Below, piece by piece: positions 47,055-56,195 of a stretch of 56,211 nucleotides of DNA (position 1 is the first letter of the stretch; each line of letters begins with the position of its first letter). The stretch spans positions 1-56,211 of the forward strand of contig JAUYNR010000069.1 in NCBI GenBank assembly GCA_030698225.1. Direction: 5' to 3'. The stretch comes from Oxalobacteraceae bacterium. Its GTDB lineage: Bacteria; Pseudomonadota; Gammaproteobacteria; Burkholderiales; Burkholderiaceae_D. Below the pieces are notes generated by a model. That model was not told where the DNA came from and searched no databases. It worked only from the letters and a program-made list of their open reading frames with translations. The position numbers and the translations under genes are program-made.

Positions 47055-47857
47055 GCAATACCCTGCTGGACTATGAGGGTCCCTTGCGCACCCGGATGGG
47101 AGCATGTTTCCCAGGAGAACGGGCGGTGTTTCGCGGCCACGATCTGCATGCGGACTTGAAAGATATGGATTGGATCGAACTCTATGCCTTCGGCATTACC
47201 GGTCGTCGTTTTTCACCCCAACAAACAACAGTCTTGCACGCTCTCTGGACGTACACTAGCTACCCCGATCCCAGGTTGTGGAATAATCGCGTCGCCGCCT
47301 TGGCAGGCAGCGCTCGTAGTACCGGCGCACTCGGGATCGCAGCCGCTATTGCCGTTTCGGAGGCGAGCATTTATGGCTGGCAGCCGGAACTCGCCGCAGC
47401 TGATTTTCTGGTCCGAGCCCATACCAAAATGAAAGCGGGGGAGTCCCTTCAAGATGTTCTACAGCAGGAGTTGCAGCAGCATCGGCGCATCCTGGGCTAT
47501 GGCCGGCCGGTTGCCACACTTCAGGTGGACGAACGCATTCCGGCAATTCTCGCTCGCATGAAACGCGAACAGATAGCGCAAGGGCCCTATCTTCAACTGG
47601 CCTTTGAAATAGAGCGAGGCCTGTTCCAGATGGGACGACAGTTACCCATTAACTACGCCGCAGTTGTTGTGGCGATTCCCCTTGATATGGGATTCTCTCC
47701 ACGCGAGTGTTACCTATTCCTGCAACCCTCTTTTCTGGCGGGTATGCCTCCTTGCTACCTGGAAGCTACCGAACGTCCTGAAGGTGCGACATTTGCACTT
47801 CGATGTTCTCAGGTGCGTTATGAGGGGCCCGCGCGACGTCTATGGCAGCAAGAATAA
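47051..47857 (+). CDS. Citrate-synthase-fold protein 2 (paired with protein 1)
   Basis: A 268-residue relative of protein 1. The N-terminal FRGHDLHADLKDMDWIELY block corresponds to the RGYDI...L motif of the family. The GYGRP...DER segment (149-162) corresponds to GFGHPVY...DPR of PrpC with the His replaced by Arg152. The other two catalytic positions are also changed (IYGW, Tyr108; INYAA, Tyr202). Translational coupling to protein 1 and similar length suggest a heteromeric complex in which the two chains share or have lost the active site. Confidence 0.75.
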   Translation: MSNTLLDYEGPLRTRMGACFPGERAVFRGHDLHADLKDMDWIELYAFGITGRRFSPQQTTVLHALWTYTSYPDPRLWNNRVAALAGSARSTGALGIAAAIAVSEASIYGWQPELAAADFLVRAHTKMKAGESLQDVLQQELQQHRRILGYGRPVATLQVDERIPAILARMKREQIAQGPYLQLAFEIERGLFQMGRQLPINYAAVVVAIPLDMGFSPRECYLFLQPSFLAGMPPCYLEATERPEGATFALRCSQVRYEGPARRLWQQE

Positions 47858-47956
47858 AGTAATGGCGTTAGCAATTTTGAGCGTTCAATAGGGGAAATGA
47901 AATATGCCGGATTTGTATGTCGTGCTGACAACGAAGCTCCAGAAGATGGATCGGAA

Positions 47957-50056
47957 ATGAAAAAATACTGGGCATCCCGTTTTCCGTGTGTCGCCGTCCT
48001 ACTTCTGAGTACCACTGTTGCTGCGGCCCAGCAAAATGCTGAAGAAGATGATCTAGCCCTGTCTTATGGTGATAAATCGTTCGTTAGCATTGCGACCGGC
48101 AGCCCACAAGCTATCTCTCGGGCTCCGGCAGTAGCCTCGGTGATTACTGCCCACGACATTGAGTCTATGGGTGCCACGGATCTGGACCAAGTGCTGGAAA
48201 GTGTCCCAGGCCTGCACGTATCTAAGTCGTCGGCTCTGTTGAACCCCATCTACAGCTTCCGCGGCATATTCACTGGCTACAATCCGCAAGTGCTGATGCT
48301 GATCAATGGGATACCGATTACCAACGTATTTCTGGGTAATCGCAGCATAATCTGGGGTGGAATGCCGCTTGAAAACGTGGCGCGAGTAGAAGTAATCCGG
48401 GGGCCGGGGTCGGCGCTGTATGGTGCCGACGCCTTTTCCGGCGTAATCAACGTGATTACCAAGACGGCGGCAGACATCCAGGGTGCCGAATACGGCGTAC
48501 GTGCGGGCAGCTTCAATAGCCGCGATGCATGGATCCAGCATGGCGGCGAGCTGGGTCCGTTGGAAGCCGCGTTCTATCTGCGCGTTGGTCACACCGATGG
48601 CCAAAAAGGCATCATCCAAGAGGATTCCCAATCCTTCCTTGATAAAAATGTCTTCCTCAGCAGCCCACCAGCCTCGCTCGCCCCCGGAGCTATCAATGCG
48701 GTGCGCAACGCGTTGGACGCCCGTGCCGATCTGTCATATGACAGGTGGCGTTTTCGCGCCGGTGTCCAGCAGCGCGAAGTGGGTATGGGTGCCGGACTGG
48801 CCGACAATCTGGATCCCAACGGCCGTGTTTCCGAGTCGAGGCTTTACCTCGACCTGACTTACCAGAATACCAACTGGGCTCCGAACTGGGACCTTTCCTC
48901 AGTTCTCGGATATTACGATATCAAAGAAAAACCCGCCGAGCCGACCTTTACGCTGTTCCCGGCCGGCGCCTTCGGCGGCACGTTTCCCAACGGAATGATC
49001 GGCAATCCTGGACATTCGGAGCGCCACACTCACGGTAGCATTTCGACCGTCTATAGCGGACTTGCACAGCATCGGCTGCGCCTGGGTACGGGATTCAGGA
49101 TCGAAGATTTGTACGACACCAGTGAAACCAAGAACTTCAAGCTGAGCGCTGGCGGCATCCCCGAGCCATTGGGCCGCATCGTTGATGTAAGCGGCACGCC
49201 GGAAGTCTACCTTGCGCCCCACAAGCGCGACCTGGCGTACCTGTTTGTCCAGGATGAATGGAGTCTCGCCAAGGACTGGACCCTGACGGCTGGCGTTCGG
49301 CACGACCGCTATTCGGACTTCGGTACTACCACCAATCCGCGCCTGGCGCTGGTGTGGGACGCGGCCTACAACGTAGTCATCAAAGTATTGCACGGGCGTG
49401 CTTTCCGCGCGCCATCATTCACCGAGCAGTACAGCATCAACAACCCGGTCACGATTGGCAATCCCGACCTGAAGCCGGAAACCATCGCGACCAATGAGTT
49501 GGCATTCTCCTGGCAGCCGGTCGACACGCTGCAAACCAGCCTGAATCTGTTCCATTATCGGATGCGCGACATTATCCGCTTCGTGCCGGATGCCAACGGC
49601 GCCACCGCGCAGAATGCCGGCGATCAGACCGGGCGTGGCCTGGAGTTGGAAGCGACCTGGGATGCGACGCGCAAGTTGCGGCTTTCGGGCAGCTTTTCGC
49701 TGCAGCATTCCACCGATGAGGCCAGCGGCCAGGACGCCGGTCTGGCGCCGCACCGGCGGCTGTTTGTCCGGGCCGACTGGCGCTTTGCTCCGCTATGGCA
49801 GCTCGGCACGACGATCAACCATGTCGCCGACCGCAAGCGGCAACCGGGCGACGCCCGGCCGCAAATCGCCGATTACACCACGCTGGACCTGAGCCTGAGG
49901 CGAGAGCGGCTGGCCGGCGACTGGACCGTCAGTGCGATGCTGTTGAACTTGTTCAATCAGGATGCCAGGGAACCGAGCTTGGCTCCGGGCAATATTCCGT
50001 TCGACTTGCCGCTTCCAGGCCGGGCCCTGTATGTCCAGTTCCAGCACAGGTTCTGA
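47957..50056 (+). CDS. TonB-dependent outer-membrane receptor
   Basis: A 699-residue receptor with a signal peptide (MKKYWASRFPCVAVLLLS...AAAQQ), a plug domain (SVITAHDIESMG, YSFRGI, VEVIRGPGSALYGADAFSGVINVI) and a beta-barrel ending in aromatic QFQHRF. It imports a scarce ligand such as a siderophore, cobalamin or sugar; nothing identifies which. The start at 47957 is preferred over 47897 because a normal signal peptide begins there, though neither has an ideal ribosome site. The orphan binding protein starts 7 bp after its stop. Confidence 0.9.
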   Translation: MKKYWASRFPCVAVLLLSTTVAAAQQNAEEDDLALSYGDKSFVSIATGSPQAISRAPAVASVITAHDIESMGATDLDQVLESVPGLHVSKSSALLNPIYSFRGIFTGYNPQVLMLINGIPITNVFLGNRSIIWGGMPLENVARVEVIRGPGSALYGADAFSGVINVITKTAADIQGAEYGVRAGSFNSRDAWIQHGGELGPLEAAFYLRVGHTDGQKGIIQEDSQSFLDKNVFLSSPPASLAPGAINAVRNALDARADLSYDRWRFRAGVQQREVGMGAGLADNLDPNGRVSESRLYLDLTYQNTNWAPNWDLSSVLGYYDIKEKPAEPTFTLFPAGAFGGTFPNGMIGNPGHSERHTHGSISTVYSGLAQHRLRLGTGFRIEDLYDTSETKNFKLSAGGIPEPLGRIVDVSGTPEVYLAPHKRDLAYLFVQDEWSLAKDWTLTAGVRHDRYSDFGTTTNPRLALVWDAAYNVVIKVLHGRAFRAPSFTEQYSINNPVTIGNPDLKPETIATNELAFSWQPVDTLQTSLNLFHYRMRDIIRFVPDANGATAQNAGDQTGRGLELEATWDATRKLRLSGSFSLQHSTDEASGQDAGLAPHRRLFVRADWRFAPLWQLGTTINHVADRKRQPGDARPQIADYTTLDLSLRRERLAGDWTVSAMLLNLFNQDAREPSLAPGNIPFDLPLPGRALYVQFQHRF

Positions 50057-50063
50057 GCCGACT

Positions 50064-51041
50064 ATGGGAGTGCGTCATCCATCGAGAGGATATTTTGCGC
50101 TGTTGCGGCTCGGGATCGGCGTGTTCATGGCGCTGACCTGGGCACCAGCGCACACAGATCAGCTAAGCGATGCGTCCGCCCTCGCCGTAATTTATCCAGA
50201 TATCGGCGACCCTTTTCGCAGCGTTTTTAAACAGATCATCGAAGGTGTCGAGGCGCGGGCCAACCGGCGCGTCAACACCCATCCGGTCGGACCGAACAGC
50301 AATGCGGCCGAGTTGAACGGGCGCTTGAAGCGCAACGGCACCAGGGCGGTGATCGCACTCGGACGCCAGGGCGTGAAGATTGCAGCCGGACTGGATCGCG
50401 ACATCGCTGTGGTGGTGGGCGGGGTGCTTTCGGTCCCGGAGGCAGAGAATCGGAACCTGACGGGTATCAGTCTGACGCCGGACCCGGCCTTGCTGTTCAG
50501 CTTTCTGAAAAGCTTGTTACCCGGCGTAAAAAGGGTGACTGTGATCTACGACCCGCAAAACAACGCATGGCTGCTGAAGCTGGCACAGACAGCAGCCAGG
50601 GTGCAGGGTCTGACGCTGGTAGCGCATGAAGCGCCGGACCTGGCTACCGCAGCACACCTCTATGAAGCCGCCTTCGCGTCAGCCGACAGCCGGCTTGATG
50701 CGATCTGGCTGCCGCATGATGCCACCACGGTGGATGAGGCCACGATTTTACCCTTGGTCCTGAAGGAATCCTGGAACCGTGGCGTACCGATCTTTTCCAG
50801 CAGTTTCCTGCATGTCAGGAAGGGCGCGCTGTTCGCGCTATATCCAAACAACATGGAGTTGGGGCGTGATTTAGCCGACTCCGCACTCGCCATACTCGCG
50901 GGAGAACCCCGCAAGCGTGGCTTGTCACCGCTACGCCAGGTATATACGGCAGTCAATCTGCGTACCGCCAGCCACATTGGCCTGACTATCGATTATCAGC
51001 AACAACGCAGTTTCAATTTCATTTTCCCGGAGCCATCGTGA
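50064..51041 (+). CDS. Periplasmic ABC-type substrate-binding protein (PF04392-like), orphan
   Basis: A 325-residue protein with an N-terminal hydrophobic signal and two lobes of the ABC_sub_bind family: VIYPDIGDPFRSVFKQIIEG, VVVGGVLSVPEAENR, then GVKRVTVIYDPQNNAWLL and IGLTIDYQQQ. No ABC permease or ATPase gene follows. It lies between a TonB receptor and a hybrid kinase, so it may capture ligand and present it to the kinase's periplasmic domain. Ligand unknown. It is coupled to the receptor by a 7-bp gap. Confidence 0.82.
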   Translation: MGVRHPSRGYFALLRLGIGVFMALTWAPAHTDQLSDASALAVIYPDIGDPFRSVFKQIIEGVEARANRRVNTHPVGPNSNAAELNGRLKRNGTRAVIALGRQGVKIAAGLDRDIAVVVGGVLSVPEAENRNLTGISLTPDPALLFSFLKSLLPGVKRVTVIYDPQNNAWLLKLAQTAARVQGLTLVAHEAPDLATAAHLYEAAFASADSRLDAIWLPHDATTVDEATILPLVLKESWNRGVPIFSSSFLHVRKGALFALYPNNMELGRDLADSALAILAGEPRKRGLSPLRQVYTAVNLRTASHIGLTIDYQQQRSFNFIFPEPS

Positions 51042-51152
51042 TGAACACACTTAATTACTGCCAGTACTGCAGTCCATCATCGATCATGGATGAAATACGC
51101 AGGGCCACTCAATATAAAACGTCTACCTTTCCTCCAACCTGAGGGGCCCATC

Positions 51153-54100
51153 ATGTTGCACGATTATCTTCGCCGCACCGGCTTTCGCCGTCAACTGACA
51201 GTCATTGTCACTGGCGCCATCCTGGCCCTGGCGCTGTTTTCCTCCCTGATGAATTCGTGGGAAAGCAGCCGACGCATGCGGGTGTACCTGATCGGGCAGG
51301 GCCAGCATATCGCCGAGAATCTGGCGCGCCAGAGCATTCTGGCACTGCTTTATCATTCGCCGGACAATGCGCGCGCGGTGGTCGCCACGACCCTGGCCTT
51401 CCCGGATGTGCTGCAAGTCGAGATCACCGACGCTGCCAATCAGGTACTGCTGTCCGAAACCAAGGCAGCCACAATGCTTAAGCCGTTTCAGCGGTTCCAG
51501 CCCGATGCGGACCTGGTTCATGCCAGGCTGGGCCAGGAAACCGACGATGCATGGCGCTTCGATGCAGCCGTCCATGATGTCCAGGCCGATGCCTCGCCCT
51601 ATGATCTTGCCGAACGCAAACCCAAGCTGCTGGGGTATGTGCATATAGTGCTCAGCAAGGACACGATGAAACGCATGGTGATTTCATTGTTGATAGGCAA
51701 TCTGGCAATTACACTCTCCTTCGCCGTCATCCTGCTGGGGGTCATGCGCCTGCTGACGCGGCATTTGATCCGGCCATTAAATAACTTGTCCGGCCTGATG
51801 GGGCGGGCCGAGGCTGGCGAATCCGGCATGCGTGCCATCCCGGAAGGCCCGCGCGATATTGTCGAGATGGCGCACGCCTTCAACCAGATGATGGTGGTGC
51901 TGGAACAGCGGGAAGCAGAACTGAAGCAATCCCGGGATCAGGCACTGCATACGGCGCTGATGAAGGCGCAATTCGCCGCCACCGTCAGTCACGAAGTGCG
52001 CACCCCATTGAATGGGGTGATAGGCATGCTCGACGTGCTCAAGGAGATGCCGCTCACGCCGCCGCAGCAGGAGTGCGCCGAGGTGGCCCGCAGTTCGGCC
52101 CATACACTGATGGATCTGATCAATAACATCCTCGATTTTTCCAAGATGGATGCGCGCAAGGTGGAGTTGGAGGAGATCGACTTCGACTTGCGCGAACTGC
52201 TCGACGACGTGATCGAGTTGCTTGCCGATCAGGTGCAACAAAAAGGCCTGGAGCTTGGTTACCTGATGTCTCCCGGCGTACCCGATCGCATCAAGGGAGA
52301 TTTGCACCGCTTGCGCCAGGTACTGCTGAATCTGATTGGCAATGCGGTGAAATTCACCGAGCATGGCGAGGTGGTGGTGCGCATCTCATGCACTGCGGAC
52401 GATTTCGGTCGCATCATGCTGCGCTTCGACGTGAGCGACACCGGCATCGGCATGGACCAGGACACCGCGCAGCATGTGTTTGAATCCTTCGCCCAGGCCG
52501 ACCGCTCCACCACTCGCAAATATGGCGGGACCGGCCTCGGCCTGACGATCAGCAAGCAACTGGTGGAACTGATGGGAGGCGAGATAGGGGTCGTCAGCCA
52601 ATACGGACAGGGCACCACGTTCTGGCTGACGATCCGGTACAAACCAGTTGAGCAGCGGACTTTCCTGCCGGAACAGCAAGCCTTGTCTGGATTGCGGGTG
52701 CTGGTAATTGCGGAAAGCGAGATTGTCCGCAACTTCCTGACGCAAAGCCTGACCCACCACGGCATGTCTTGCCATGCAGCAGCCAGCAGTACCGAGGCGC
52801 TGCTGGAGCTGGGACGCGCGGAACGGCGGCAAACACCCTATTTTCTGGTGATCATTGACCTCAACGCGAACGCCCGCGATGGGCACGATACGGATCTGGC
52901 GCGGCATATTCATTCCGATCCAGCGTTATCGGCAACGCGTTTATTATTGCTGGATCGCTATGGCGCACCGCAGAGCGAACTGCCGGCCGGAGCAGATGCC
53001 ATTCTGGGAAAACCGTTGCGCCTGAATCGTCTGCTGGATGCGATCCGGCATCTGCTGTCAGCCGGGGAAACCCGCAGCCTTGCGGTCGCACCATCCACTC
53101 CGCCGGAGGGCCTGACAGCCGGCGCGCATCGGGTGCTGGTAGTGGAAGATAACCGTACCAATCAGGCGGTAGCGGCCAGTATGCTGGCCATGAGCGGCTA
53201 CCGTTGCGAATTTGCCGCCAACGGCTGGGATGCAATCGAAGCCATCCGTCGCAGTCGTTTCGACATAATCCTGATGGATTGCAATATGCCGGAGATGGAC
53301 GGCTATGAAATTACCGCGCACATTCGCAATATCGAAGAGCCGCAGGGGCGACGCACTTCGATCGTAGCCATGACTGCCAATACCCAGCCCGGAGATCTGG
53401 AAAAATGCCTGGCAGCGGGCATGGATGACTATCTGGCAAAACCCATCACCCTGGTTGCGCTGCGACTCAAGCTGGAGCACTGGCTTGCCAAAGGCATGGC
53501 AGCGGAACAGGCAGGGGAACAAATGCCGCGCCTGGCATCAGTTAAGGATGGCCCGCTGGATCGTGTCGTTTTCGACAAGCTGCGTGAAATTCTCGGCCCC
53601 GCTTTGCAACATGCGGTGACGCCCTTCCTGGAAGATATGCCAATCTACCTGGAACAGCTGGAGCAGGCCGTGCAGCAGCGTGATCCTGAAGCAGCACTTG
53701 CGACCGCCCATACCATCAAGGGCTGCAGCAGTAACTTGGGCGCCACCAGCCTGACCCTGTGGGCCAAGGCAGTAGCAGAGCTGGCATCAAAGCAACAAAT
53801 CGATGAGATACGCCTGTTGCTGCCAAAATTGCATTTGGCCTTTGACGAGGTGGCGCTGCTGCTTGGCAGCGAGGTGTTTCTTGAAAACCAGCGCCTGGCC
53901 AAGCCACAAGAGACCACTATCCTGGTGCTGGTGGTGGATGACGACCGCAGCACGCGTAATGCGTTGCGCCACACTTTAACGAGGGATGGTTTCCAGGTGG
54001 AAGAGGCCGAGAATGGCGCCCATGCGCTGTTGCTGCTCAAGCGCATCCAGCCGGATGTGATTCTGATGGATGCACTGATGCCGGTAATGGACGGCTTTGC

Positions 54101-55628
54101 TACCTGCGCCCGGCTGCAGGAACAGTCCAACGGGAATGCCATTCCGGTGCTGATGATCACCGCACTGGAAGACAATCTTTCGGTAGAACGGGCATTTGCC
54201 GCCGGTGCCAGCGACTACATCCCGAAACCGATCCATTTCGCGGTCCTGTCGCAGCGGGTGCGGCGCATCGTCGACGCCAATCGGACCGAGCAGCGCATCC
54301 GTCACCTGGCCTATAACGACCCGCTGACAGACCTGCCGAACCGCGCCCTGTTTTTCAGGCAGCTGGAACGCTGTGTCGAACAGGCACGGCAGAGCGGGGA
54401 GGTGGCGGCCGTGCTGTTCCTGGATCTGGACCGATTTAAAAATGTCAACGACACCTTCGGTCACGAAGTAGGCGACCGGCTGCTGGCGGCGGTGGCGCAG
54501 CGGATTCGGCGCAGCGTGCGCAGCATGGACTGCATCGCCCGCCTGGGCGGCGACGAATTTTCCGTGGTGCTAGCCGACATGACCGGCCCGAATACTGCTG
54601 CCAATGCGGCCCAGAACATCTGCCGCTCGCTGGCGACGCCATTCCGGATCGACGGCCACGATATCTTTGTCAGCACCAGCATCGGCATCTCGCTCTATCC
54701 GCACGACGGCATCGACGCGGGCACGCTCCTGAAGCATGCCGATACCGCCATGTACCGGGCCAAGAAGACCCGCTCCGGCTTCAAGTTTTTCGAGGCAGCG
54801 ATGGAGTTCGCAGTCTCCGAACACATGCGCCTGGAAAGCGACCTGCGCGAGGCCTTGAATCGGCAGGAACTGGAAGTGTATTACCAGCCGCAGGCGCGGC
54901 TCGACAGCGGCCTGGTGATCGGCATGGAAGCCCTGTTGCGCTGGCATCACCCGACTCGCGGGCCGGTCTCTCCTGCCGAATTCATTCCGGTGGCAGAGGA
55001 AAGCGGTCTCATCATCCCGATTGGCGAGTGGGTTCTGCGTACTGCCTGCAGCCAACTCCAGACCTGGCTCAAGTCGGGCATGCCGGACTTGAGAATGGCC
55101 GTCAACCTTTCGGTTCGCCAACTCCTGCAGGAAGACTTCAGTGCCACGGTGGAGCAAGTCCTGCTGGACACCGGGCTGCCACCGCAGTTGCTGGAGTTGG
55201 AAATCACCGAGAGCACCCTGATGGAAAATGCCGAGGACACCTTGCAGGCGCTGCAGCGTCTGCGTAGCCTGGAGGTGCGGCTGTCGATTGACGATTTCGG
55301 CACCGGCTATTCCTCGCTCGCCTATCTGAAGCGGTTCCCGGTACATACCATCAAGATCGACAAATCCTTCGTGGATGACGTGCCGAACGATGCCGATGAC
55401 GCGGCCATCATCAACAGCATCATCGCGCTGGCCCACAGCCTGCGCCTGGAAGTGGTGGCCGAAGGGGTGGAAACCGAAGCCCAGTTGCGTTTCCTGCGCA
55501 ATCAGTCCTGCGATATGATGCAGGGGTATCTGCTGAGCAAGCCGGTACCGGCACAGCAGTTCGCCGATTTCATCAAGTCCCAGACCCGCCTCAAGCAGGA
55601 AGACTTCCCCAACCCGGATATGTCATGA
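51153..55628 (+). CDS. Hybrid sensor kinase with three receivers, HPt, GGDEF and EAL
   Basis: A 1491-residue membrane protein that joins phosphorelay and c-di-GMP turnover. Order: TM1 (about 14-35), periplasmic sensor (36-173), TM2 (about 175-200), HAMP, HisKA with His280 (SHEVRTPLNG), HATPase (NLIGNAVKF, GTGLGLTI), a weakly conserved receiver (about 520-640), receiver 2 with Asp709, HPt with His853 (AHTIKG), receiver 3 with Asp973, GGDEF at 1132-1136 with I-site RSMD, and EAL at 1259-1261. EAL catalytic motifs NLS, EITES, DDFGTGYSS, IKIDKSF and AEGVET are intact, so both cyclase and phosphodiesterase may be active. The start at 51153 has GAGGGG 5-6 nt upstream. Confidence 0.9.
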   Translation: MLHDYLRRTGFRRQLTVIVTGAILALALFSSLMNSWESSRRMRVYLIGQGQHIAENLARQSILALLYHSPDNARAVVATTLAFPDVLQVEITDAANQVLLSETKAATMLKPFQRFQPDADLVHARLGQETDDAWRFDAAVHDVQADASPYDLAERKPKLLGYVHIVLSKDTMKRMVISLLIGNLAITLSFAVILLGVMRLLTRHLIRPLNNLSGLMGRAEAGESGMRAIPEGPRDIVEMAHAFNQMMVVLEQREAELKQSRDQALHTALMKAQFAATVSHEVRTPLNGVIGMLDVLKEMPLTPPQQECAEVARSSAHTLMDLINNILDFSKMDARKVELEEIDFDLRELLDDVIELLADQVQQKGLELGYLMSPGVPDRIKGDLHRLRQVLLNLIGNAVKFTEHGEVVVRISCTADDFGRIMLRFDVSDTGIGMDQDTAQHVFESFAQADRSTTRKYGGTGLGLTISKQLVELMGGEIGVVSQYGQGTTFWLTIRYKPVEQRTFLPEQQALSGLRVLVIAESEIVRNFLTQSLTHHGMSCHAAASSTEALLELGRAERRQTPYFLVIIDLNANARDGHDTDLARHIHSDPALSATRLLLLDRYGAPQSELPAGADAILGKPLRLNRLLDAIRHLLSAGETRSLAVAPSTPPEGLTAGAHRVLVVEDNRTNQAVAASMLAMSGYRCEFAANGWDAIEAIRRSRFDIILMDCNMPEMDGYEITAHIRNIEEPQGRRTSIVAMTANTQPGDLEKCLAAGMDDYLAKPITLVALRLKLEHWLAKGMAAEQAGEQMPRLASVKDGPLDRVVFDKLREILGPALQHAVTPFLEDMPIYLEQLEQAVQQRDPEAALATAHTIKGCSSNLGATSLTLWAKAVAELASKQQIDEIRLLLPKLHLAFDEVALLLGSEVFLENQRLAKPQETTILVLVVDDDRSTRNALRHTLTRDGFQVEEAENGAHALLLLKRIQPDVILMDALMPVMDGFATCARLQEQSNGNAIPVLMITALEDNLSVERAFAAGASDYIPKPIHFAVLSQRVRRIVDANRTEQRIRHLAYNDPLTDLPNRALFFRQLERCVEQARQSGEVAAVLFLDLDRFKNVNDTFGHEVGDRLLAAVAQRIRRSVRSMDCIARLGGDEFSVVLADMTGPNTAANAAQNICRSLATPFRIDGHDIFVSTSIGISLYPHDGIDAGTLLKHADTAMYRAKKTRSGFKFFEAAMEFAVSEHMRLESDLREALNRQELEVYYQPQARLDSGLVIGMEALLRWHHPTRGPVSPAEFIPVAEESGLIIPIGEWVLRTACSQLQTWLKSGMPDLRMAVNLSVRQLLQEDFSATVEQVLLDTGLPPQLLELEITESTLMENAEDTLQALQRLRSLEVRLSIDDFGTGYSSLAYLKRFPVHTIKIDKSFVDDVPNDADDAAIINSIIALAHSLRLEVVAEGVETEAQLRFLRNQSCDMMQGYLLSKPVPAQQFADFIKSQTRLKQEDFPNPDMS

Positions 55629-55738
55629 GAGATGCGGAAATCCATGCCAAGCGTCTCGCAGGCCGGGAGAGCATGGCCGAACGACTTGTCAGTCTGCCGC
55701 TGCAGGCGACGGCGATCTGGTCGAAGGTGCGATTATGA
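55625..55738 (+). CDS. Possible 37-residue small ORF coupled to the hybrid kinase
   Basis: An ATG at 55625 overlaps the kinase stop (ATGA) and opens a 37-codon frame (starts MRDAEIHAKR, ends WSKVRL). The overlap would allow coupling, but no family is recognisable and the frame may be accidental. Confidence 0.2.
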   Translation: MRDAEIHAKRLAGRESMAERLVSLPLQATAIWSKVRL

Positions 55739-55852
55739 AAATCTGTCATCGGAGTCCTGACGATGCTGTGGGACGATAAATTTTAAAGCATGCAAAGGCT
55801 CGATACGATCCTTGCGGGAGATGCGTTATTCATCCAGCAACCCACTGTCTTG

Positions 55853-55975
55853 CTCCCCTCTCCCACTTGTGGGAAAGGGGCCGGGGGGTGAAGCAGGAGG
55901 TTTCGGGCAGCATGCTGCCCGCCTGCTGAACGGCATTCGCTTGCAAGCGAATGTGCGCCCTGCAAGGGAGGGCGT
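55853..55975 (-). repeat. Composite CCCTCTCCC repeat, copy 7
   Basis: CCCCTCTCCCAC, loop and GTGGGAAAGGGG, then GGGGTGAAGCAGG, a GCAGCATGCTGC palindrome, CATTCGCTTGCAAGCGAATG and GCGCCCTGCAAGGGAGGGC. The part 55890-55975 is nearly identical, inverted, to about 32868-32955 in the speE-like gene repeat. This shows the insertion there is a mobile or copied unit. Confidence 0.8.
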
Positions 55976-56136
55976 TAGCGAATATTCCGGCCGCCGCATT
56001 ATGTGGCAAAGCCATCAAGTTTGCGCCTTGTTTTGGCCCACCCTGGTCATGGCATGCACCCTCTCCCCAGCCCTTGTATGCTGTTTTAGATGATTTGTTG
56101 TCTGATTTTATGGTTTTGTAGTTGTCTTTAGATATT

Positions 56137-56195
56137 GCGATGGGCGGGGCTGCGCAGGGAGCGCGTAGCGCGACTGGCGCAGCCCCGCCCATCGC
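56137..56195. repeat. Large palindrome at the right edge
   Basis: Perfect 19-base arms, 56137-56155 (starts GCGATGGGCGGGG) and 56177-56195, around a 21-base loop that contains its own CGCG/CGCG inverted repeat. It is REP-like in look; nothing identifies it further in this window. Confidence 0.8.

Noticed and set aside
47897..47956. Upstream in-frame start of the TonB receptor (MKYAG...)
   Set aside because: It would bury the signal peptide 20 residues inside the protein. A similar MKYAG frame precedes the hybrid kinase at 51090, which also has a better start downstream.
51041..51142. 33-codon frame overlapping the binding-protein stop by TGATG
   Set aside because: Has a CxxC but no family or ribosome-site support. 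Too short to trust in a 111-bp gap.
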